Assembly: GCA_964369975.1 (NCBI GenBank)
Contig: CAYJFZ010000002.1
Coordinates: 124,001-188,000 of the forward strand
Origin: RGIG3102 sp964369975
Lineage (GTDB): Bacteria; Bacillota; Clostridia; Oscillospirales; Ruminococcaceae
Reading direction: 5' to 3'
DNA length: 64,000 nucleotides
Below are positions 17,312 through 25,017 of this stretch, piece by piece (the stretch's first letter is position 1; each line of letters starts with the position of its first letter). The position numbers and the translations under genes were made by a program. Under the pieces are notes generated by a model, which worked only from the letters and a program-made list of their open reading frames with translations, was not told the origin of the DNA and made no database searches.

Positions 17312-19092
17312 TGAAGCATATAGCAAAGCATGCAAAGCCGTACACTTTTTTAATATTAATTTCAATAGTGATGATAGCTGTGCAAGCCTATGCAAACTTA
17401 CTATTACCTGATTTGATGAGTGATATGGTGAATATTGGTATACAAGATTACTCTAATAAAATTCTATTAGAAAATAGTAATGAGACTATAAATATATTAA
17501 AAGATGAGCAAATAGCCTTTATTTATAAAACAGGCTTTTTAATGCTTTTAGCCGCAATAGCTTCAGGCAGTATTACAATGGCTGTTCGATGTCTTACTTC
17601 TTATGTGGGCTATGGGATTTCAAAAGATATTAGAAAAAGTATATTTGAAAAAATCGAAAGTTTTAACGGGCAAGAAATAGATAATTTTTCAACAGCATCT
17701 TTAATTACAAGAGCTACTAATGATGTTCAGCAAATGCAAGCCTTATTTAGTATGGGTATTAGGGTTATGTTTTTTGCACCATTTATGGCTATAGGTGGCA
17801 TAATTATGGCTATAAACAAAGCGCCCTCTCTTATATGGGTAAATGCGCTAAGTGTTATATTAGTTATAATGCTAATAGTTAGTATGCAGTCTTTAATTTT
17901 ACCAAAATTCAAAAAAATTCAAATTTTAACTGATAAATTAAACTTAGTAGCAAGGGAAGCGCTTTCAGGTATTATGGTTGTCCGTGCTTTTTCCAATCAA
18001 AAGTATGAAGAAGAAAGATTTGATGAAACAAATACAGAGTATAGAAAAACTAATCTTTTTATAAATAGGATGATGAGTCTTATGAGCCCGACTATGACAT
18101 TTATTCAAGCGGGTGTTCCAATTTTAATAGTTTGGGTAGCTGCTCCTGTTATAGCGCAAAGTAATTTATTAGTAGGGGATATGCTCGCCTTTATTCAGTA
18201 TTCAGGCAATATTATGCAGGCGTTTATGATGATGACTTCAATGTTTAATATCATCCCTCGTTCGGCTGTTTCTATAAATAGGATAAATGAAGTATTATCA
18301 GAAGAAAATACTATAACTGAAGTTAAAAATTCAAAAACAATAGCTGATAAAAATTGTAGTATTGAATTTAAAAATGTTAATTTTAAATACCCTAAAAGTG
18401 AAAATAGCGCATTGAGTGATATTAATTTAAGTATTCCTAAAGGAAGCACAACGGCAATTATAGGCTCTACTGGCTGTGGTAAAACTACTATATTAAATTT
18501 ATTATTAAGATTTTATGATGCAACAAGTGGTGATATTTTAATAAATGGTACTAATATAAAAGAATTATCTCTTGAAAATCTAAGAGAGCTTATAGGTTAT
18601 GCGCCTCAAAAAAGCATTTTATTTTCTGGTAGTTTAAAAACTAATATAACAAAGGCAAAAGAAAATGCAAGCGATGAAGAAATAAATAAAGTTTTAAGTA
18701 TAGCGCAGATGGAAAGCTTTGTCTTAACAAAAGAAGAAGGCTTAGATTTTCATATCGCTCAAGGTGGTACGAATGTTTCTGGTGGACAAAGGCAAAGAAT
18801 AGCAATAGCAAGAGCCTTAATTAAATCATCACCGATTTTAGCTTTTGATGATAGTTTTTCAGCCCTTGATTTTAAAACCGATACTAATTTAAGAAAAGCT
18901 ATTTATGAAAATTATAAAAACCCAACAATTATAATAATTAGCCAAAGAGTTTCAAGTATAATGAAGGCTGATCAAATTGTAGTTATGGATAAAGGCAGGA
19001 TAGTTGCCTGTGGAAAACACGAGGATTTAATTCAATCAAGTTTAGAATATCAAGAAATAGCAAATAGTCAGCTTACAAGCGAGGAGGTGTAG
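17311..19092 (+). CDS. ABC exporter half-transporter, degenerate-Walker-B subunit
   Basis: A 593-residue type IV exporter subunit with six membrane segments (about 10-310) and a nucleotide-binding domain with Walker A GSTGCGKT (K391) and signature VSGGQ. Walker B reads LAFDDS, with Asp514 where the catalytic Glu normally stands. The next gene has the Glu but an altered signature. This complementary pattern is that of heterodimeric exporters such as BmrCD and TM287/288, with one degenerate ATP site. Drugs or lipids are likely substrates; the actual one is unknown. Confidence 0.92.
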   Translation: MKHIAKHAKPYTFLILISIVMIAVQAYANLLLPDLMSDMVNIGIQDYSNKILLENSNETINILKDEQIAFIYKTGFLMLLAAIASGSITMAVRCLTSYVGYGISKDIRKSIFEKIESFNGQEIDNFSTASLITRATNDVQQMQALFSMGIRVMFFAPFMAIGGIIMAINKAPSLIWVNALSVILVIMLIVSMQSLILPKFKKIQILTDKLNLVAREALSGIMVVRAFSNQKYEEERFDETNTEYRKTNLFINRMMSLMSPTMTFIQAGVPILIVWVAAPVIAQSNLLVGDMLAFIQYSGNIMQAFMMMTSMFNIIPRSAVSINRINEVLSEENTITEVKNSKTIADKNCSIEFKNVNFKYPKSENSALSDINLSIPKGSTTAIIGSTGCGKTTILNLLLRFYDATSGDILINGTNIKELSLENLRELIGYAPQKSILFSGSLKTNITKAKENASDEEINKVLSIAQMESFVLTKEEGLDFHIAQGGTNVSGGQRQRIAIARALIKSSPILAFDDSFSALDFKTDTNLRKAIYENYKNPTIIIISQRVSSIMKADQIVVMDKGRIVACGKHEDLIQSSLEYQEIANSQLTSEEV

Positions 19093-19093
19093 T

Positions 19094-20980
19094 ATGTCAA
19101 GCAGTAGTAAAAACAATCAAAATGCACCGAGTATACCTCAAAGAGGCATAGGAATGGGCGGTGGAGGCGGAGGCGGCCGCGCTTTAATGAGAGGTGGAGA
19201 AAAGCCGAAAAACTTCACGGCTACACTTAAAAAATTAATTAAATATTTAGGCAATTATAAAGTGGTTATTTTTATAGTGATGATATTAGCTTCTATAGCA
19301 AGTTTATTTAAGGCATTTACTCCAAAATTATTAGGTAATGCAACAGATGTATTATATAATGCAGTCGAGGAAAGTTTAATAACAAGCAGTATAACAGTAG
19401 ACTTTGAAAGCTTATTTAATATAGTATTAACTTTAATATTTTTAGCAGTTTTTTCTTATATAGTATCATTAATCCAAGGCTTTGCAATGGCAAAAGTGGC
19501 AAATGGCTTTACTTATAAATTAAGAAAAGATATAGTGGCAAAAATAAATAAACTACCATTAAATTATTTTGATACAACGCAGACAGGAGATATATTATCA
19601 AGGATAACTAATGATGTTGATTCTATAACAAACTCAATAAGGGAAGTTATGACTCAGCTTGCAGTAGCTATTACGCTAATTATATCTACAGTAGCTATTA
19701 TGATTTCAATTTCTTTGCCTATGACAATTATAGCTTTTTTAATAATGCCTATATCTACTTACGCAATAGGAAAAATAGTAAAAATCAGCCAGCCCCTATA
19801 TAGAAAACAACAAAAAAGTTTGGGTGAATTAAATGGTCATATAGAAGAAATGATGTCAGCGCATATTGTAGTAAAAGCCTTTAATATGGAACAAAATTCA
19901 ATTGAAAAATTTGATGTATTTAATGAAGAGTTAAGAGTTAATGCGTTTAAAAGCCAAGTAGCTTCTCATGCTATGGGCCCCGTTACAAGCTTTATATCCA
20001 ACATAGGCTATATTGCTGTTTGTGTAGTGGGAGCAGGGTTTGTAACAACAGGCAGGCTAACTGTGGGTAATATACTCTCATTTATAGAATATGTAAAAGG
20101 TTTTAATCAACCTATCCAGCAATTAGCTTCAATTTCAACAATGATGCAATCAGCACTTGCTTGCTCTGAAAGGGTTTTTGACTTTTTAGAAAGAGAAGAA
20201 GAAATAGAAGATGTAAAAGAAAATAAGCCGACTAAAGATATAACAGGTACAGTTAGTTTTGAAAATGTAGTATTTGGCTATACACAAGAAAAAACAATAA
20301 TAGATGATTTTACACTAACAGTAAAGCCAGGTGAAAAAATTGCCATAGTAGGGCCTACTGGTGCAGGAAAAACTACAATCGTGAAACTTTTAATGAGATA
20401 CTATGAACTGAATTCTGGTAGTATAAAAATTGATGGTGTTGATATTAAAGACTTTAAAAGAAATGATTTAAGAGAGATGTTTGGTATGGTACTGCAAGAT
20501 ACATGGCTATTTAAAGGAAGTATTAAAGATAATATTTGCTATTCTGATATTAATGCTGATGAAGAAGATTTTTTAAAGGCGAGCAAAATAGGCCAAGTGG
20601 ATAACTTTGTAAAAGCCTTGCCTAATGGGTACGATTTTGAATTAAATGAAGAAACTTCTAATATTTCTCAAGGACAAAAACAATTAATAACAATAGCAAG
20701 GGCATTTTTGCAAAATCCTAAGATATTAATTTTAGATGAGGCTACATCTTCAGTAGATACAAGAACAGAAGTACTAATTCAAAAAGCAATGCAAGATTTA
20801 ATGAAAGATAGAACAAGTTTTGTTATAGCGCATAGACTATCTACAATCCGCGATGCAGATAAAATCATCGTAATGGATAAAGGGCAGATAGTAGAAGTGG
20901 ATAACCATGATAATCTAATGAAAAAAGGCGGATTTTACAAAGCCTTGTATCAAAGTCAATTTGAGAATGTAGCAATATAA
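19094..20980 (+). CDS. ABC exporter half-transporter, catalytic subunit
   Basis: A 628-residue partner of the preceding half-transporter, starting 1 bp after its stop. A cytoplasmic N-terminal tail with a run of glycines (GMGGGGGGGR) precedes six membrane segments. The ATPase has Walker A GPTGAGKT (K426), Walker B LILDEA with the catalytic Glu, and a non-canonical signature ISQGQ (524-528). Together the two proteins form one active composite site and one degenerate site. Other genomes carry the same MarR plus two exporters order. Confidence 0.92.
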   Translation: MSSSSKNNQNAPSIPQRGIGMGGGGGGGRALMRGGEKPKNFTATLKKLIKYLGNYKVVIFIVMILASIASLFKAFTPKLLGNATDVLYNAVEESLITSSITVDFESLFNIVLTLIFLAVFSYIVSLIQGFAMAKVANGFTYKLRKDIVAKINKLPLNYFDTTQTGDILSRITNDVDSITNSIREVMTQLAVAITLIISTVAIMISISLPMTIIAFLIMPISTYAIGKIVKISQPLYRKQQKSLGELNGHIEEMMSAHIVVKAFNMEQNSIEKFDVFNEELRVNAFKSQVASHAMGPVTSFISNIGYIAVCVVGAGFVTTGRLTVGNILSFIEYVKGFNQPIQQLASISTMMQSALACSERVFDFLEREEEIEDVKENKPTKDITGTVSFENVVFGYTQEKTIIDDFTLTVKPGEKIAIVGPTGAGKTTIVKLLMRYYELNSGSIKIDGVDIKDFKRNDLREMFGMVLQDTWLFKGSIKDNICYSDINADEEDFLKASKIGQVDNFVKALPNGYDFELNEETSNISQGQKQLITIARAFLQNPKILILDEATSSVDTRTEVLIQKAMQDLMKDRTSFVIAHRLSTIRDADKIIVMDKGQIVEVDNHDNLMKKGGFYKALYQSQFENVAI

Positions 20981-20985
20981 AAATT

Positions 20986-21021
20986 AAAACGCAGTGTAAT
21001 TTGACACTGTGTTTTAGTTTT
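20986..21021 (+). terminator. Intrinsic terminator of the exporter operon
   Basis: AAAACGCAGTGT (20986-20997) pairs with ACACTGTGTTTT (21004-21015), with one mismatch, followed by AGTTTTTT. Confidence 0.78.
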
Positions 21022-21194
21022 TTAAGATAAATTATTAAAAAGTGTTAACATTTTTAGTACATTGATTGCTTTATTTTTATAGGGTAGGGAATATAGGTGA
21101 AACCGCCCAAAGGTGTTTTTATAAACAGTGTATGTTTTAAGTATTGTTCCTCATATTTAAAAGATTAATAAATTGTTAAACAATTTAAAAATTC
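21022..21194. other. Gene-free stretch with a GC-rich island
   Basis: No coding frame with a start signal is visible. Within very AT-rich sequence, 21082-21115 is about half G+C. It contains GGGTAGGG and AACCGCCC, which can pair across 82-88 and 103-108. The island could be part of a structured RNA, but I can match it to no class with confidence. A weak AAATTGTT/ACAATTT repeat lies just upstream of the prfC promoter. Confidence 0.4.
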
Positions 21195-21223
21195 TTGCTT
21201 AAAATGCAAAATTATGGTATAAT
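21195..21223 (+). promoter_or_regulatory. Sigma-A promoter of prfC
   Basis: TTGCTT (21195-21200), a 17-bp spacer and TATAAT (21218-21223). A small CGTG/CACG hairpin lies at 21230-21244 in the leader. Confidence 0.78.
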
Positions 21224-21277
21224 ATTTTTCGTGTGTAAAGCACGATTGAGATAACAATTGACTAAATGGAGGAAAGA

Positions 21278-22867
21278 ATGGATTTTCTAAATCAAATAGA
21301 TAAAAGGCGTACTTTTGCCATTATCTCGCATCCCGATGCAGGTAAAACAACGCTAACTGAAAAATTACTTTTATACGGTGGTGCAATTCAACAAGCAGGT
21401 ATCGTTAAGGGCAAAAAAGGAGCAAGAAGTGCTACTTCTGACTGGATGGAAATTGAAAAACAAAGAGGGATTTCAGTAACATCTTCTGTTATGCAGTTTA
21501 ATTATGATGGCTACTGTGTAAATATATTAGATACCCCTGGTCACCAAGATTTCTCAGAAGACACTTATAGAACATTAATGGCAGCAGATAGTGCTGTTAT
21601 GGTAATAGACGCTGCAAAGGGTGTTGAAGCTCAAACTAAAAAACTATTTAAAGTATGTACTATGAGAAACATCCCTATCTTCACATTTATTAATAAAATG
21701 GATAGAGATGCACAAGACCCGTTTGATTTACTTGAAGAAATAGAAAATGTTTTAGGTATTCAAACTTATCCGATAAACTGGCCTATAGGCTCTGGTAAAG
21801 ATTTTAAGGGCGTTTATGATAGGCAAAATCAAGAAATAATTACTTTTTCACACGATGGTAAAGTTGGTGCAAATCAAGCAAAAGCTGTAAATGCAAAAAT
21901 TGGTGATGAGAATTTAGATGAATTATTAACTCCTAACTTACATTCAACTTTAAAAGATGATGTAGAGCTTTTAGATGGTGCTGCCTATGATTTTGACAAT
22001 GAGAAAATTAACACTGGTAAACTAACTCCTGTTTTCTTTGGTTCTGCCTTGACAAACTTTGGCGTGGAGCCTTTCATTAATGAATTTTTAAAACTAACTT
22101 CATCACCTTTAGCAAGAAACTCTACTAAGGGCTTAATTGAGCCTAAAAGTGATGAGTTTTCAGCTTTTGTTTTCAAAATTCAAGCCAATATGAACAAAGC
22201 GCACAGAGATAGAATAGCTTTTATGCGTATTTGTAGTGGTAAGTTTGAAAGAGGTATGGAAGTTTTACATGTCCAAGGAGAAAAGAAGATAAAGCTCGCT
22301 CAAAGTACGCAGTTAATGGCTGGAGACAGACAAACTGTTGATGAAGCTTTTGCAGGCGATGTTATAGGTGTTTTTGATCCTGGTATTTTCTCAATAGGAG
22401 ATACGATAACAACAGCAAAAACTGCTTTTGAATTCGATAGTATTCCTACATTTGCTCCAGAGCATTTTGCAAGAATTACTCAAGTGGATACAATGAAAAG
22501 AAAGCAATTTGTAAAAGGGATGGAACAGATAGCCCAAGAAGGTGCGATACAGATTTATAAAGAAATCGGCAGTGGTATGGAAGAAGTTATAGTAGGCGTT
22601 GTAGGTGTTTTACAATTAGAAGTTTTAGAGCATAGATTAAAAAATGAATACAATGTTGAAATCCGTATGCAAAACCTACCATATCAGTTCATACGCTGGA
22701 TAGATAATGAAGAAGTGAATGTAAAGCAATTAAACCTTACAAGTGACACAAAGGCACTTGAAGATTTTAAAGATAGAAAATTACTATTATTTACAAGTCA
22801 GTGGAATATAAATTGGGCAAGTGAGAAAAACCCTGACTTAAAACTTGTGGATATAGCTATAAATTAA
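21278..22867 (+). CDS. prfC: Peptide chain release factor 3 (RF3)
   Basis: A GTPase that recycles RF1/RF2 from the ribosome after peptide release. The G domain shows SHPDAGKTTLTEKLL, DTPGHQDFSEDTYRTL and NKMDRDAQDP. Domain II and the C-terminal RF3 domain (QVDTMKRKQFVKGMEQIAQEGAIQ) follow. I use the ATG at 21278, which has GGAGG 5 bp upstream; the ATG at 21266 is part of that site. The length is 529 residues, normal for RF3. Confidence 0.96.
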   Translation: MDFLNQIDKRRTFAIISHPDAGKTTLTEKLLLYGGAIQQAGIVKGKKGARSATSDWMEIEKQRGISVTSSVMQFNYDGYCVNILDTPGHQDFSEDTYRTLMAADSAVMVIDAAKGVEAQTKKLFKVCTMRNIPIFTFINKMDRDAQDPFDLLEEIENVLGIQTYPINWPIGSGKDFKGVYDRQNQEIITFSHDGKVGANQAKAVNAKIGDENLDELLTPNLHSTLKDDVELLDGAAYDFDNEKINTGKLTPVFFGSALTNFGVEPFINEFLKLTSSPLARNSTKGLIEPKSDEFSAFVFKIQANMNKAHRDRIAFMRICSGKFERGMEVLHVQGEKKIKLAQSTQLMAGDRQTVDEAFAGDVIGVFDPGIFSIGDTITTAKTAFEFDSIPTFAPEHFARITQVDTMKRKQFVKGMEQIAQEGAIQIYKEIGSGMEEVIVGVVGVLQLEVLEHRLKNEYNVEIRMQNLPYQFIRWIDNEEVNVKQLNLTSDTKALEDFKDRKLLLFTSQWNINWASEKNPDLKLVDIAIN

Positions 22868-22881
22868 AAGGGAAGTAAAAT

Positions 22882-24480
22882 ATGTTAAGTATAAATGAAT
22901 TAGTACATGAGTTTGATGGACAAACTCTATTTAAAGATGTAAACTTAACTTTCACACAAGGCAACTGCTATGGTATTATAGGGGCTAATGGTGCGGGTAA
23001 AAGTACATTTTTAAAAATCATTTCAGGGAAAATGGAATCAAGTAAAGGCGAAATTTTTATAGATAAAAATGCAAGGATGTCAACTTTAGAACAAGACCAT
23101 TTTAAGTATGATGATCAAATGGTAATTGACACTGTAATAATGGGTAACCCTCGCTTATACGAGATAATGAAGGAAAAAGATGCCCTTTATCAAAAAGAAA
23201 ACTTTACAGATGAAGATGGTGAAAGAGCAGCAGAGCTCGAGGGCGAATTTGCAGAGCTTGATGGCTGGGAAGCTGAAACAGAAGTATTACAATTATTAAA
23301 CGGTTTAGGTGTAAGTAAAGAAAATCATTACTTACAAATGTCAGCTTTAACAGGTAGAGATAAAGTTAAAGTATTATTAGCAAAGGCTTTATTCGGCAAA
23401 CCCAGTATAATCTTATTAGATGAGCCTACTAACAACTTAGATATTGATGCTATTGCTTGGCTTGAAGAGTTTATAATCGACTTTGTAGGAACAGTTTTGG
23501 TAGTATCTCATGACAGACATTTTTTAAATACAGTTTGTACTCACACAGTGGATATAGATTTTTCAAAAATAAAAATGTATGCAGGCAACTACGATTTCTG
23601 GTATGAATCAAGTCAGTTAGTAAATCAATTAATCAAAAATCAAAACAAGAAAAAAGAAGAAAAAATCAAACAATTAGAAGAATTTATAAGACGATTTTCT
23701 GCAAACAAGTCAAAGTCAAAACAAGCGACATCAAGAAAGAAAGTTTTAGATAATATTCAAATTGAAGATATGCCGGCTTCTTCACGAAAATATCCTTTTG
23801 TTGGCTTTGAGCAAGATAGAGAAGTAGGCAAGGATGTTTTAGAAGTAAAGGGAATATCAAAAACAATAGACGGTGTAAAAGTTTTAGATAATGTATCTTT
23901 TTATATCACAAGGCTTGATAAGATAGCTTTAGTAGGTGAAAATGAAATAGGGCAAACAACATTGTTTAAGATTTTAACAGGTGAATTAGAGCCTGATGAA
24001 GGCAGCTTTAAATGGGGTGTTAGCACTTCAAGAAGTTACTTCCCAAAAGATAATACAGAATTTTTTGAAAATAATAATTATAACTTAGTAGAGTGGCTTG
24101 CACAGTATTCAAAAGACCAAACAGAGAGCTTTTTAAGAGGCTTTTTAGGTAGGATGTTGTTTTCAGGTGATGATGTTTATAAAAAAGTGAAAGTATTATC
24201 TGGTGGTGAAAAAGTAAGATGTATGCTAAGTAGAATGATGCTAAGTCAATCAAATGTTATAATGCTTGACCAGCCAACTAACCACTTAGACCTTGAATCA
24301 ATCACAGCTTTAAATAATGGCTTAATCGACTTTAAAGGAACAGCAGTGTTTGCAAGTCATGACCATCAATTTATTCAAACTATTGCTAATAGAATTATAG
24401 AAATAAAGCAAGATGGTTCAATTATTGATAAGGTTACTACTTACGATGAATACATTGAATCTACACATACTCAAGGGTAA
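22882..24480 (+). CDS. ABC-F family ATPase with one degenerate composite ATP site
   Basis: A 532-residue soluble tandem ABC protein of the YbiT/YkpA type that probably acts on ribosomes. NBD1 has intact Walker A GANGAGKS (34-41) and Walker B LLDEP (Glu181), but its signature is LTGRD (156-160) rather than LSGGE. NBD2 keeps LSGGE, but its Walker A is GENEIGQT with Gln358 for the invariant Lys, and its Walker B is MLDQP with Gln464 for the catalytic Glu. A charged linker (about 255-300) separates the domains. Pairing NBD1 Walker motifs with the NBD2 signature leaves one intact site and one degraded in all three motifs. It follows prfC after 14 bp. Confidence 0.92.
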   Translation: MLSINELVHEFDGQTLFKDVNLTFTQGNCYGIIGANGAGKSTFLKIISGKMESSKGEIFIDKNARMSTLEQDHFKYDDQMVIDTVIMGNPRLYEIMKEKDALYQKENFTDEDGERAAELEGEFAELDGWEAETEVLQLLNGLGVSKENHYLQMSALTGRDKVKVLLAKALFGKPSIILLDEPTNNLDIDAIAWLEEFIIDFVGTVLVVSHDRHFLNTVCTHTVDIDFSKIKMYAGNYDFWYESSQLVNQLIKNQNKKKEEKIKQLEEFIRRFSANKSKSKQATSRKKVLDNIQIEDMPASSRKYPFVGFEQDREVGKDVLEVKGISKTIDGVKVLDNVSFYITRLDKIALVGENEIGQTTLFKILTGELEPDEGSFKWGVSTSRSYFPKDNTEFFENNNYNLVEWLAQYSKDQTESFLRGFLGRMLFSGDDVYKKVKVLSGGEKVRCMLSRMMLSQSNVIMLDQPTNHLDLESITALNNGLIDFKGTAVFASHDHQFIQTIANRIIEIKQDGSIIDKVTTYDEYIESTHTQG

Positions 24481-24538
24481 AAAAATCATTGATTTTTTTA
24501 ATAAACTTGATATCAAATTATATAAAAGGAGGGATAAT

Positions 24539-24973
24539 ATGCCTAAAATAATAAAAGTAAATGGAGATAATGTTTCTATAGGTTTTGAAAATGGAACATT
24601 TGTTGAAGTTAATAGAGCTCAGCTAAATTTTACTCCTTTTGAAGGTGATGAAGTTGAAGTATATCAAAATGAAAATGAAATTATAGTTTCAAGAAGCAAT
24701 TCATTTCATACAAATGAAAAGCAAGTGAATAATTACAACAATACGACTAATTATAATATAACTGGAGCAAAGAAAGTGAACAAATGGTTATACATATTAT
24801 TAGCTTTCTTCTTTGGAGGCATAGGCGCTCATAAGTTTTATGCTGGCAAAACCTTTTCAGGAATTATTAGTATATTATTTTGCTGGACATATATACCTAT
24901 GTTCTTTGGCTTTTTCTCTGCATTTTTTACATTATTTAAAAAAGCAGATGAAAATGGCGATATATACTTATAA
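24539..24973 (+). CDS. TM2 domain membrane protein
   Basis: A 144-residue protein with a soluble N-terminal half (about 1-80), possibly beta-rich with a Thr/Asn-rich end. The C-terminal half is a TM2 module: VNKWLYILLAFFFGGIGAHKFYAGK, a turn, and a second hydrophobic segment FFGFFSAFFTLFKKADENG. TM2 proteins are found in bacteria and eukaryotes; the bacterial role is unknown. The start is the ATG after AAAGGAGGG; the open frame extends upstream into the ABC-F gene without a start signal. Confidence 0.85.
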   Translation: MPKIIKVNGDNVSIGFENGTFVEVNRAQLNFTPFEGDEVEVYQNENEIIVSRSNSFHTNEKQVNNYNNTTNYNITGAKKVNKWLYILLAFFFGGIGAHKFYAGKTFSGIISILFCWTYIPMFFGFFSAFFTLFKKADENGDIYL

Positions 24974-24985
24974 GTAACTTATAAT

Positions 24986-25016
24986 AAAAAAACCGATGCA
25001 GAGCATCGGTTTTTTT
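24986..25016. terminator. Bidirectional terminator between convergent genes
   Basis: A perfect hairpin, AAACCGATGC and its complement around AGA (25000-25002), is flanked by long A and T runs on both sides. Confidence 0.85.
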
Positions 25017-25017
25017 G

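Noticed and set aside
21093..21108. Resemblance of AGGTGAAACCGCCC to the T-box antiterminator motif
   Set aside because: It lacks the full AGGGTGGnACCGCG consensus, no specifier-loop structure is evident, and the downstream gene has its own promoter and is not a T-box target.
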